Below are positions 1-7,689 of a stretch of 32,938 nucleotides of DNA, one piece after another. Position numbers and translations under genes: made by a program. Source of the DNA: a bacterium. Its GTDB lineage: Bacteria > Bacillota > Clostridia > Lachnospirales > Lachnospiraceae. The notes below the pieces were generated by a model. The model did no database searches, was not told the DNA's origin, and saw only the letters and a list, made by a program, of their open reading frames with translations. How positions within the stretch are numbered: position 1 is the stretch's first letter; every line of letters begins with the position of its first letter. The DNA lies in the NCBI GenBank assembly GCA_023667365.1, contig JAMPAG010000026.1:1-32938 (forward strand). Direction: 5' to 3'.

Positions 1-112
1 GATCGCAGGAGAGCCGATCGACGTGCTTGTCAACGGAAAGTTCGTTGCAAGAGGAGAGGTCGTAGTCATCGAAGAAAGCTTCGGCGTTCGTGTAACCGAA
101 ATTATCAAATAA
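1..112 (+). CDS. Flagellar motor switch protein FliN/FliY, C-terminal end only
   Basis: This is the last 36 residues of a gene that begins before the window, read from base 2 and ending in TAA at 110-112. The tail contains [21 protein letters not shown] and FGVRVTEI, the typical end of the SpoA (surface presentation of antigens) domain of FliN/FliY. That domain forms part of the cytoplasmic C-ring, which binds CheY-P and sets rotation direction. Its place directly before cheY and fliO matches Gram-positive fla/che operons. The fragment cannot show whether the full protein is a short FliN or a FliY with a CheC-like phosphatase domain. Confidence 0.88.
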   Translation, partial: IAGEPIDVLVNGKFVARGEVVVIEESFGVRVTEIIK

Positions 113-130
113 AGGAATAGGAGAAAAAAG

Positions 131-493
131 ATGGCAAAGAATATTTTAATTTGTGATGACGCAGCATTCATGAGAATGATGATCAAGGACATTCTGACCA
201 AGAATGGCTACAACGTTGTCGGAGAGGCTGAGAACGGTGCGAAGGGCGTAGAGAAATATAACGAATTAAAGCCCGATCTGGTGCTCATGGATATTACCAT
301 GCCGGAGCTTGACGGCATTCAGGCGCTCAAAAAGATCAAGGAGATGGATGCATCCGCAACGGTGATCATGTGTTCCGCCATGGGACAGCAGGCAATGGTT
401 ATCGAGTCCATTCAGGCAGGCGCGAAGGACTTTATCGTAAAGCCGTTCCAGGCAGACCGCGTATTGGAAGCGGTAAAGAAGGTCGTCGGATAA
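131..493 (+). CDS. cheY: Chemotaxis response regulator CheY
   Basis: A 120-residue single-domain receiver protein, the usual CheY length, with no output domain. All phosphorylation-site residues are visible: the acidic pair D9/D10, phospho-acceptor D54 in LMDITMPELDG, S82 in the switch position and K104 in VKPF. CheA phosphorylates it, and CheY-P then binds the motor switch (FliM/FliN). The start has an AGGAG ribosome site about 8 bases upstream. It lies 18 bases after fliN/fliY and 1 base before fliO, so it is co-transcribed with structural genes, as in Bacillus subtilis. The operon position supports CheY rather than an unrelated single-domain regulator. Confidence 0.95.
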   Translation: MAKNILICDDAAFMRMMIKDILTKNGYNVVGEAENGAKGVEKYNELKPDLVLMDITMPELDGIQALKKIKEMDASATVIMCSAMGQQAMVIESIQAGAKDFIVKPFQADRVLEAVKKVVG

Positions 494-494
494 C

Positions 495-854
495 ATGCTG
501 CTTAGTCGTACGCTGGATTCGTTTTTTGACCTGCTGACCGTGTTGTTTATTTTTGCTGTTGTGCTTGCACTGACTTATATTACAACACGGTTCATTGCCA
601 ATTACCAAAAAGGCAGATCTGTCGGACGCAACCTAGAGGTGCTCGAAAGTTATCGGGTTACCTCTAATAAGTATCTTCAAATTGTGCGCGCAGGAAAGAA
701 ATATCTGGTAATTGGAATCGGGAAAGACGAGATCCATGTATTGGCAGAACTTTCCGAGGAAGAACTTACCATACCCGAAGAAAAGACCGAGACGGGAATG
801 GTAAGCTTCAAAGAGATGCTTGACAAGGCAAAACACATGAAAGACAAGAAATAA
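495..854 (+). CDS. fliO: Flagellar biosynthesis protein FliO
   Basis: A 119-residue protein with one N-terminal membrane segment (about residues 8-33) followed by a small basic cytoplasmic domain containing VLESYRVTSNKYLQIVRAGK, typical of FliO/FliZ. In other bacteria FliO is a membrane chaperone that helps assemble the FliP ring of the flagellar export gate; it is not retained in the mature gate. The ATG lies 1 base after the cheY stop, and the stop lies 1 base before fliP, which suggests translational coupling. Sequence conservation in this family is low, so the call rests on size, topology and the position directly before fliP. Confidence 0.88.
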   Translation: MLLSRTLDSFFDLLTVLFIFAVVLALTYITTRFIANYQKGRSVGRNLEVLESYRVTSNKYLQIVRAGKKYLVIGIGKDEIHVLAELSEEELTIPEEKTETGMVSFKEMLDKAKHMKDKK

Positions 855-855
855 C

Positions 856-1770
856 ATGAAAAATCGCTATGTATGTGATAGAAAATTTTTCAATCGCGGA
901 AGAAGGATCATCCGTTATGTATGCCTGCTGGTTACGGTAGGCATATTGTTTATCGGGAACGGCATGACCGCACATGCGATCGGCTCCGGTATCGGCAGCA
1001 TAGAGGATACGCCTCTGACGGGGGAGACCGAGAACGGCACGACGGCGGCAGCGCCGGGGACGGCGCAGACCGGCGAGGACTTAGAGGACCTGAACATGGC
1101 GAACGGATTTAATATCACGTTCACAACGGACAACGGTTCTCTTTCGGGGCTGCTGCGGATCCTGCTGACGCTGACGGCGATCGCGGTCGCTCCGATGCTG
1201 ATCATCTGTCTGACGTCCTTTACGCGGATATTGATCGTGATGCATTTCACAAGGACGGCACTCAATACCCAAACAGCGCCCCCGAATCAGGTGTTGATTG
1301 GGTTAACTTTGTTTCTGACCTTTTTCATTATGAGCCCGACCATCAGCACGATTTATTATGATGCGTACCGGCCCTATGAGGCGGGCGAGCTGGAACAGGC
1401 GGAAGCGATCGACGTTGCGGTTGATGCGATGCGGGAATTTATGTACCCGCAGACGGAGCGCAAGGACGTCCGGATGTTTATGGAGATCGCCAATCTCCAG
1501 TGGGATTCGGAGATGCAGAATGAAGATATTCCGACGTATGTGCTGATTCCCAGCTTTTTGGTGAGTGAGCTGCGGACGGCGTTCATTATCGGCTTTTTGA
1601 TCTATATCCCGTTCCTCGTGATCGATATGGTAGTCGCATCCACCCTGATGGGAATGGGTATGATGATGCTGCCGCCGACAACGATCTCCATGCCGTTCAA
1701 GATTCTGCTCTTTGTGCTGGCGGACGGCTGGAATCTGATCATTGGCGGAGTCGTAAAATCTTTTTACTGA
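856..1770 (+). CDS. fliP: Flagellar export gate protein FliP
   Basis: A 304-residue polytopic membrane protein. It starts with a cleavable-looking signal peptide (hydrophobic stretch about residues 22-41, ending in AHA). An Ala/Thr/Gly-rich linker to about residue 85 makes it longer than many FliP proteins. The conserved core follows: TSFTRILIVMHFTRTALNTQ, then PPNQVLIGLTLFLTFFIMSP, and near the C-terminus VASTLMGMGMMMLPPTTIS. FliP forms the pentameric core of the FliPQR export channel. The start is coupled to the fliO stop. A foldable spacer separates it from fliQ. Confidence 0.96.
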   Translation: MKNRYVCDRKFFNRGRRIIRYVCLLVTVGILFIGNGMTAHAIGSGIGSIEDTPLTGETENGTTAAAPGTAQTGEDLEDLNMANGFNITFTTDNGSLSGLLRILLTLTAIAVAPMLIICLTSFTRILIVMHFTRTALNTQTAPPNQVLIGLTLFLTFFIMSPTISTIYYDAYRPYEAGELEQAEAIDVAVDAMREFMYPQTERKDVRMFMEIANLQWDSEMQNEDIPTYVLIPSFLVSELRTAFIIGFLIYIPFLVIDMVVASTLMGMGMMMLPPTTISMPFKILLFVLADGWNLIIGGVVKSFY

Positions 1771-1822
1771 CCTGCCGGAAATGTTGTACGCGGGGGTACA
1801 GGGTGTTTTGTAACCCGGCGGG
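1771..1822 (+). promoter_or_regulatory. Foldable spacer between fliP and fliQ
   Basis: The 52 bases directly after the fliP stop can fold on themselves. An outer 8-bp stem pairs CCTGCCGG (1771-1778) with CCGGCGGG (1815-1822), with one G-U pair. An inner 5-bp stem pairs TGTAC (1785-1789) with GTACA (1796-1800). The 3' arm ends right before the AAAGGAG ribosome site of fliQ (about 1823-1829). No T-tract follows, so it is not an intrinsic terminator. A role in setting the FliP:FliQ ratio or in mRNA processing is inference. Confidence 0.5.
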
Positions 1823-1837
1823 AAAGGAGCGTGTAGA

Positions 1838-2107
1838 ATGACTGCGGAAGATGTGGTAATGATTATTCGCCAGGGGTTGTTTGTTGTCGTCAAAACGGCG
1901 GCGGTACCGCTGCTGGTATCTCTTTGCGTCGGACTGATCGTCAGCATTTTTCAGACGGTCACATCCATTCAGGAGCAGACGCTCACCATGATCCCGAAGA
2001 TCATAAGCGTGTTTACGGTGCTGATGATCGCCGGACACTGGATGTTAAATAATATGACGACGTTTATGACGGACCTCTGGTCTGATTTTGCACTGTATAT
2101 CCGATGA
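1838..2107 (+). CDS. fliQ: Flagellar export gate protein FliQ
   Basis: An 89-residue protein with two membrane segments (about residues 15-38 and 48-75), the normal FliQ size and topology. The family motif is visible as LIVSIFQTVTSIQEQTLTMI followed by PKI. Several FliQ subunits wrap the FliP/FliR core to complete the inner-membrane export gate. An AAAGGAG ribosome site lies about 8 bases before the ATG. The next gene, fliR, starts 4 bases after the stop. Confidence 0.95.
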   Translation: MTAEDVVMIIRQGLFVVVKTAAVPLLVSLCVGLIVSIFQTVTSIQEQTLTMIPKIISVFTVLMIAGHWMLNNMTTFMTDLWSDFALYIR

Positions 2108-2111
2108 TGTT

Positions 2112-2891
2112 ATGATAGATTATTCGTTTTCGACATCCGATTTAGAATATTTTCTGCTTGTGTTCATCCGGATCGTGAGTTTTATGAACCTTGCGCCGTT
2201 TTACGGCGACAGCAGCATTCCGGCGCGGTTTAAGGTGGGGTTAAGTCTGGCGCTCTCGTACATGGTCTTTTTGCTTACGCCGCATACGGAGCTTGTCTAC
2301 AGCACGGTGACGGAATACGCGGCGCTTGTGGTGATGGAAGCGGCGGTCGGACTTTTGATCGGGCTTGTCTCGACGGTCTGTATGCAGATCGCCTCCATGG
2401 CGGGGCGGCTGGTCGATATGGAGATCGGTCTTTCCGCGGCGAGCACGATGGATCCGTCCTACCGGGATAACGTCACGGTCAGCGGTTTGATCTACCGCTA
2501 CGCGTTCACGCTGTTGTTCATCACGTCCGGGATGTACCAATATGTCATTAAGGCGTTTATCCAGACCTATGAGCTGATCCCGGTCGGCGATGTTCATTTT
2601 GCGCTGGATAAAATCTTAAGCTCGCTGATCACGTTTATGGGACAGTACTTTTTGATCGGGTTCCAGATCGCGATGCCGGTGTTTGCGGTCATTACGGTCA
2701 TGAATGCCGTGCTGGGCGTTCTTGCCAAGGTCGCGCCGCAGATGAACCTGTTCGCGGTCGGTATGCAGTTAAAGATTCTGGTAGGGCTTGCCGTGCTGTA
2801 TCTGTCCATGTGGCTGGTGCCGCAGGCGGCGGACAGCATGTTTACGCAGATGAAAAAAATGATCGTTTCAATGGTGGAGGCACTGATGTGA
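2112..2891 (+). CDS. fliR: Flagellar export gate protein FliR
   Basis: A 259-residue polytopic membrane protein when started at ATG 2112 (MIDYSFSTSDLEYF), the usual FliR length. A longer in-frame reading begins with TTG at 2088 inside fliQ and is less likely. Family features include RIVSFMNLAPFYGDSSIPAR near the N-terminus and GVLAKVAPQMNLFAVGMQLK near residue 210. FliR is the single-copy component that completes the FliP ring and contacts FlhB. No clear ribosome site precedes 2112, so translation probably depends on coupling to fliQ, whose stop is 4 bases upstream. It overlaps flhB by 4 bases. Confidence 0.94.
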   Translation: MIDYSFSTSDLEYFLLVFIRIVSFMNLAPFYGDSSIPARFKVGLSLALSYMVFLLTPHTELVYSTVTEYAALVVMEAAVGLLIGLVSTVCMQIASMAGRLVDMEIGLSAASTMDPSYRDNVTVSGLIYRYAFTLLFITSGMYQYVIKAFIQTYELIPVGDVHFALDKILSSLITFMGQYFLIGFQIAMPVFAVITVMNAVLGVLAKVAPQMNLFAVGMQLKILVGLAVLYLSMWLVPQAADSMFTQMKKMIVSMVEALM

Positions 2892-4024
2892 TACTGGAAT
2901 ATCAGCTTCAATTTTTTGCAAAGGACGGTCCCGGAGGAGAAAAGACAGAGGAACCGACCAGTAAACGGCTAAGCGACGCCCGCAAGGACGGTCAGGTGGC
3001 AAAGAGCAAGGAGGTCAGCAATTTTGTGATGCTGTTCGCCCTGTTTCTCATACTGAAAGTCTGGGTCGGGAATCTGGGCAACAGTATGCTTGAGCTGTTT
3101 CCAGCCGTTTATCGGAAGATTCCCGAACTTTCCTCCTATAACGCGACGGGGGAAGAGGGCGTCGGCGTGTGGATCATGTTAAAGGAAGTCCTTCAGCAGT
3201 ATCTGCTGACCATGCTTCCGATCTTTCTGATCGCCGTGTTTCTGGCGTTTGTCACGGACTTGCTTCAGGTGAAATGGAAGCCGACGAGGAAACCGTTACA
3301 GCCGAAATTCAGCAAGCTCAATCCGGTAAAGGGCGTGAAGCGCCTGTTTTCCAAACAGTCGCTCGTGGAATTGCTAAAATCCCTCGTGAAGATCGGGATA
3401 ATCGGTTATCTGGTGTATTCGACGCTGATCGGAAGCGTCGGCTATGTGTTCCAGTTTTATTCCATGCCGCTGATGCAGGGAATCCGTATCGTCGGGGACG
3501 TCACGATCAATCTGGGGTTGAAGGTTTCCGCTTTCTATGTTGTCATTGCCGCAGCGGATTATGCGTACCAGAAGCATAAGTTCCACGAGGACATGAAAAT
3601 GACAAAGCAGGAAGTCAAAGATGAATATAAGAATTCCGAGGGAGATCCGCAGGTCAAGAGCAAGATCCGTCAAAAGATGATGGAGGCGTCAAGGCGCCGT
3701 ATGATGCAGGCGGTCCCGCGCGCGGACGTCGTCATCACAAACCCGACGCACTATGCCGTTGCGTTAAAGTACGAGCCGGAAAAGATCGATGCGCCCTATA
3801 TCGTGGCAAAGGGAGAGGATTATCTCGCGCAGAAGATCAAGGAGATCGCGCGTGAGAACAATGTCCAGATTGTAGAGAATAAACCGCTTGCGCGGATGCT
3901 CTACCATAATGTGGAAATCGGCGAGCCGATTCCGCCCGAATTGTTTCAGGCGGTTGCCGAGGTGCTCGCATTCGTATATAATATACAGGGAAAACTGCCG
4001 CGCGAGAATCCGCAGGCAGTATAA
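2888..4024 (+). CDS. flhB: Flagellar export switch protein FlhB
   Basis: A 378-residue protein started at GTG 2888, which overlaps the fliR stop as GTGA. This start gives the typical FlhB beginning, where the Phe-rich LEYQLQFFAKDG precedes EKTEEPTSKRLSDARKDGQV. An upstream in-frame start inside fliR would add 26 unlikely residues. Four membrane segments are followed by a cytoplasmic domain with the autocleavage motif NPTH at residues 285-288. Cleavage there switches export from rod/hook to filament substrates. A long foldable spacer, not a gene, follows before flhA. Confidence 0.96.
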   Translation: MILEYQLQFFAKDGPGGEKTEEPTSKRLSDARKDGQVAKSKEVSNFVMLFALFLILKVWVGNLGNSMLELFPAVYRKIPELSSYNATGEEGVGVWIMLKEVLQQYLLTMLPIFLIAVFLAFVTDLLQVKWKPTRKPLQPKFSKLNPVKGVKRLFSKQSLVELLKSLVKIGIIGYLVYSTLIGSVGYVFQFYSMPLMQGIRIVGDVTINLGLKVSAFYVVIAAADYAYQKHKFHEDMKMTKQEVKDEYKNSEGDPQVKSKIRQKMMEASRRRMMQAVPRADVVITNPTHYAVALKYEPEKIDAPYIVAKGEDYLAQKIKEIARENNVQIVENKPLARMLYHNVEIGEPIPPELFQAVAEVLAFVYNIQGKLPRENPQAV

Positions 4025-4033
4025 AGCAATGAG

Positions 4034-4237
4034 AGGTCATTGCGAAACGCCTTAGGACGTTTAGGATTGTGTAACAGATACAGTCCATAAGCAGGTGCTT
4101 TGACGCCGCCGGTACTTACATGCCGTATTGTGGCATGTTATGTACCGTTGCGAGCGGAGAGCAGCGGAAGCGTGCCTGCGTTGGAATGTATCTGTTACAC
4201 GATCGCACAGCCTATATGATGCGTTTCGCAAGGATCT
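4034..4237 (+). ncRNA. Large nested hairpin between flhB and flhA (structured RNA or MITE-like element)
   Basis: The 247-base spacer between flhB and flhA holds a long imperfect palindrome of about 205 bases. Outer stem: 11 perfect bp, TTGCGAAACGC (4040-4050) with GCGTTTCGCAA (4221-4231), extended outward by 5 bp (4034-4038 with 4233-4237). Middle stem: 14 perfect bp, GTGTAACAGATACA (4069-4082) with TGTATCTGTTACAC (4187-4200), extended by 4 bp to 4065/4204. Shorter stems follow: 4084-4087 with 4182-4185, 4091-4095 with 4175-4179, and 4097-4100 with 4168-4171. The tip pairs GGTAC (4111-4115) with GTACC (4142-4146) and ACATGCC (4118-4124) with GGCATGT (4132-4138), leaving a 7-base loop. There is no long T-tract and no coding frame of note. 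The flhA ribosome site begins about 20 bases downstream. It could be a cis-regulatory or processing RNA, or a miniature inverted-repeat element; the sequence alone does not decide. Confidence 0.75.
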
Positions 4238-4271
4238 GCGGAAGATGATTTGAGAGAAAGGAGGAGCATGG

Positions 4272-6323
4272 ATGAAAGCGTTAGTAAAACGTCTGTCGGG
4301 CGACATCTTTATCGCCATATACGTGCTGGCAGCGTTTATCATGTTGATCGTGCCGCTGCCGGTGCCGCTTTTGGATGTGCTGCTCGCTTTTGATATGTCT
4401 CTTTCATTCACGATCATGTTTTCGTGTATGCTGACAAAAGAAGTGCTGGATATGGCGTTTTATCCGACGATCCTGTTGTTTACGACCGTATTCCGTATCG
4501 CGCTCAACGTTTCTTCCACGCGTCTGATCCTTTCGAAGGGCGACGCCGGAAACGTTATCGATACGTTCGGTCAGTTCGTCGGCGGGGGCGATCTGGTCAT
4601 CGGTGTGATCGTATTCGTTATTTTGATCATCGTCCAGTTCATGGTCATCAACAAAGGTTCCGAGCGTGTCGCGGAGGTAACGGCGAGATTCACGCTCGAC
4701 GCGATGCCCGGTAAGCAGATGGCGATCGACGCGGACTTAAACACGGGTGCGATTGACGACGCGGAGGCAAAGCGCAGAAGAGATAAGATTCAGGCGGAGT
4801 CCACGTTCTTTGGTAACATGGACGGTGCCGTGAAGTATGTAAAAGGAGACGCGACGGCGGGACTGCTTATCACGGCAGTCAATATCATCGGCGGTATCGC
4901 CATGGGCGTTCTGAGAATGGATTTAACGTTCGCAGAGGCGGCGGATAAGTATCTGATCCTGACGATCGGCGACGGTCTGGTCAGCCAGATCCCGTCCCTG
5001 CTGATCTCGCTTTCCACCGGTATTCTTGTCACGAAAGGCTCGAAAGAAGCGGAGTTCGGAAACGAGATCCTTCATGAGCTGTTCAGTCTGCCGCGCGTGC
5101 TTTATATTGTCGGGACGGTCATGTGTTTTCTCGGTATTGTCACGCCGCTTAACCCCGTGCTTTTTGTTGCGATCGGCGGGATCTTTATCGCGGCGGCGAC
5201 GATCATGAACCGTACGATAAAGACGGCGGAGATCGAGGCGAGTGTGGATACGGAGGAACAGGAGGCGGAGGAGATCAGACAGCCGGAAAACGTCAACTCC
5301 CTTTTGTCCGTCGATCCGATTGAATTGGAGTTTGGTTACGGTATCATTCCGCTTGCGGATGTGAATCAGGGAGGCGACCTTTTGGACCGCGTCGTCATGA
5401 TCCGGCGCCAGATTGCGATGGAGCTTGGTACGATCGTGCCGATCATCCGTCTGCGCGATAACATTCAGTTAAATCCGAATCAGTACATTATCAAGATCAA
5501 AGGGATTCAGGTTTCGGAGGGCGAGATTCTGTTTGATCATTACATGGCGATGAATCCGGGCTTTGTCAAGGAGGAGATCACGGGAATCCCGACGTTTGAG
5601 CCGTCCTTCCATCTGCCCGCGATCTGGATCACGGAAAATCAGCGCGAGCGTGCGGAGAGTCTGGGCTATACGGTCGTCGATCCGCCGTCCATCATCGCGA
5701 CGCATCTGACCGAGCTGATCAGACGGCATATTTCCGAGCTGCTGACAAGGCAGGATGTGCAGAACCTGATCAACAACTTAAAAGAGACGAATCCCTCCGT
5801 TGTCGAGGAGCTTGTGCCGAAGCTGCTTGGCTTAGGCGAGGTACAGAAGGTATTGCAGAATCTCTTAAAAGAAGGCGTATCCATCCGTGATCTTTTAACG
5901 ATCTTTGAGACGCTGGCGGATTATGCGACTTCCACGCGCGATACGGATATTCTGACCGAGTATGTGCGTCAGGCATTGAAGCGGGCGATCTCAAGCCGTT
6001 TCTTCCCTGCGAATGAGACAACGAGCGTCGTGACGCTCGATCCGAAACTGGAACAGGAGATCATGGGGAGCGTGAAGCAGACGGAACAGGGCGCTTACCT
6101 GAATCTGGATCCCGAAAAGACCAAGCAGATCATGGCGTCGGTCGAGAAGGAAACGGGCAAGCTGGAGAATCTCGGCAAGAGTCCGATCATCATCACTTCG
6201 CCGATCGTGCGGGCATATTTTAAGCGCCTGACCGAAGATTATTTCAGGGATCTGATCGTCGTATCATACAATGAAGTGGAATCGAATGTGGAATTACAGT
6301 CAGTTGGGATGGTGACAGCATAA
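4272..6323 (+). CDS. flhA: Flagellar export protein FlhA
   Basis: A 683-residue protein of normal FlhA length. The N-terminal half is polytopic (about eight membrane segments, residues 10-310). It includes the FHIPEP-family signature region around residues 110-170, with VINKGSERVAEVTARFTLDA then MPGKQMAIDADLNTGAI. The C-terminal half (from about residue 345) is the cytoplasmic domain that docks export chaperones and forms a nonameric ring. The ATG follows a strong AAAGGAGG ribosome site (4258-4264). An ATG four bases upstream is out of frame. flhF begins 1 base after the stop. Confidence 0.97.
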   Translation: MKALVKRLSGDIFIAIYVLAAFIMLIVPLPVPLLDVLLAFDMSLSFTIMFSCMLTKEVLDMAFYPTILLFTTVFRIALNVSSTRLILSKGDAGNVIDTFGQFVGGGDLVIGVIVFVILIIVQFMVINKGSERVAEVTARFTLDAMPGKQMAIDADLNTGAIDDAEAKRRRDKIQAESTFFGNMDGAVKYVKGDATAGLLITAVNIIGGIAMGVLRMDLTFAEAADKYLILTIGDGLVSQIPSLLISLSTGILVTKGSKEAEFGNEILHELFSLPRVLYIVGTVMCFLGIVTPLNPVLFVAIGGIFIAAATIMNRTIKTAEIEASVDTEEQEAEEIRQPENVNSLLSVDPIELEFGYGIIPLADVNQGGDLLDRVVMIRRQIAMELGTIVPIIRLRDNIQLNPNQYIIKIKGIQVSEGEILFDHYMAMNPGFVKEEITGIPTFEPSFHLPAIWITENQRERAESLGYTVVDPPSIIATHLTELIRRHISELLTRQDVQNLINNLKETNPSVVEELVPKLLGLGEVQKVLQNLLKEGVSIRDLLTIFETLADYATSTRDTDILTEYVRQALKRAISSRFFPANETTSVVTLDPKLEQEIMGSVKQTEQGAYLNLDPEKTKQIMASVEKETGKLENLGKSPIIITSPIVRAYFKRLTEDYFRDLIVVSYNEVESNVELQSVGMVTA

Positions 6324-6324
6324 G

Positions 6325-7686
6325 ATGATAATCAAAAAATATCTTGCGGATACGGAAGCCGAGGCAGTGGATGCGGCAAAAAAAGAATTGGGACCGGGCG
6401 TTGTCGTCATGAATGTCCGGAGCGTGAAGCACAAGGGCATCATGCGTTTTTTTAAGAATCCGATGAAAGAGGTCACGGTCGCATTGGAGGAAGATTCGGA
6501 GCGGTTTTCATCGGCGGTCAAGGACATTGCCCGCGTTGTTTCCGAACAGAATGCGCAGCAGGATTCCTGGTCGGCCGGGGAACGGAGTAAAACGGCGGGA
6601 ACCGATGCGCCGGTGCGGAGCACATCGGAAAGCGCGCAGGGAACGCCCGGCGCGGATACGCAGGCGGCAGGGCTTTTCAGGGCGGATGGCGCTGCATACG
6701 GAAGAAGTACGGCAAAAGCGGCCGCGGGCAGTCGTCAGATCTTAGAGCAGGCGGCGTCCGAGAGCAACGTGCTGGAGAATAAGCTGGATTCGCTGCAAAG
6801 CCTTCTGGAGGAGACGCTGGTCAAGACGGATGAGAAGGGCGCCGCCGTGCAGGAGGAGAGCGAGGAGCCGTCCGAGGCGCAGAACTTCCTGCGGCTGTTG
6901 TATAACACGATGGTCGATAATGAGGTGGATGAGCATTACGCGAATCAGATCATCGACACGCTGGACGTCAAGGAGACGATCGATACGCCGATTGATTACT
7001 ATCTGGCGAGCGTTTACCAGAAAATGGTCCTGAAATTCGGCAAGACGACGCGGATCACAGAGGCGAAAAAAACGCCGAAGGTCGTATACTTTATCGGTCC
7101 GACCGGCGTTGGCAAGACGACGACCATCGCCAAAATCGCTTCGCGCTTCTGCGTGGAACAAAAGAAAAAACTTGCGCTTTTAACGACGGATACTTACCGG
7201 ATCGTGGCGGCGGAGCAATTAAAGACCTATGCGGATATTCTGGAAGTGCCGATCCGTGTAATCTATTCGATCGAGGAAATGGAGCATGCATTTTCCGATT
7301 TTAGGGATTACGATTATATTTTAGTAGATACCGCGGGGCATTCCCATTATAATGAAGAACAGAGACAGGCGATCGGGCAGTTCATCCATGCGGCGGACGA
7401 CAAGGTGGAGAAGGAAGTGTACCTGGTGATGAGCGCAACGACAAAATACCGCGATATGATCAGTATTGCCGACGCCTATTCCGAGGTGACGGACTATAAG
7501 CTGATCTTTACAAAACTGGATGAGACGACGGCGCTTGGAAATTTATTTAATCTGCGGATGCGTACGAATGCGGAGCTGTCCTATGTGACGACGGGACAGA
7601 ATGTACCGGAGGATATTGAGCCGTTTAATCCACAGATCGTAGTGAAACAGCTTCTTGGGGGAAGAAGACAGGAATTAAAGGGGTAA
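6325..7686 (+). CDS. flhF: Flagellar SRP-family GTPase FlhF
   Basis: A 453-residue FlhF. It has an N-terminal basic domain (MIIKKYLADTEAEAVDAAKK), a variable Ala/Ser/Glu-rich linker (about residues 75-185), a helical N domain, and the SRP-type G domain from about residue 250. GTPase motifs seen are GPTGVGKTTT (P-loop), TTDTYRIVAAEQLKTYA (G2), DTAGHSHYNEEQ (G3) and FTKLDET (G4). The G3 motif has His where SRP GTPases usually have Arg (DTAGR). FlhF marks the site and number of flagella and forms a GTP-dependent dimer activated by FlhG. It is coupled to flhA (1-base gap) and flhG (3-base gap). Confidence 0.96.
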   Translation: MIIKKYLADTEAEAVDAAKKELGPGVVVMNVRSVKHKGIMRFFKNPMKEVTVALEEDSERFSSAVKDIARVVSEQNAQQDSWSAGERSKTAGTDAPVRSTSESAQGTPGADTQAAGLFRADGAAYGRSTAKAAAGSRQILEQAASESNVLENKLDSLQSLLEETLVKTDEKGAAVQEESEEPSEAQNFLRLLYNTMVDNEVDEHYANQIIDTLDVKETIDTPIDYYLASVYQKMVLKFGKTTRITEAKKTPKVVYFIGPTGVGKTTTIAKIASRFCVEQKKKLALLTTDTYRIVAAEQLKTYADILEVPIRVIYSIEEMEHAFSDFRDYDYILVDTAGHSHYNEEQRQAIGQFIHAADDKVEKEVYLVMSATTKYRDMISIADAYSEVTDYKLIFTKLDETTALGNLFNLRMRTNAELSYVTTGQNVPEDIEPFNPQIVVKQLLGGRRQELKG

Positions 7687-7689
7687 AAG

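Noticed and set aside
4030..4256. TGAGAG direct repeats as a target-site duplication around the flhB-flhA hairpin
   Set aside because: Six bases, not adjacent to the hairpin ends on the right side; chance is likely. Kept only as a note in the finding.
4025..4271. c-di-GMP (GEMM-type) riboswitch upstream of flhA
   Set aside because: No GEMM core sequences are visible; the long near-perfect stem does not fit that fold.
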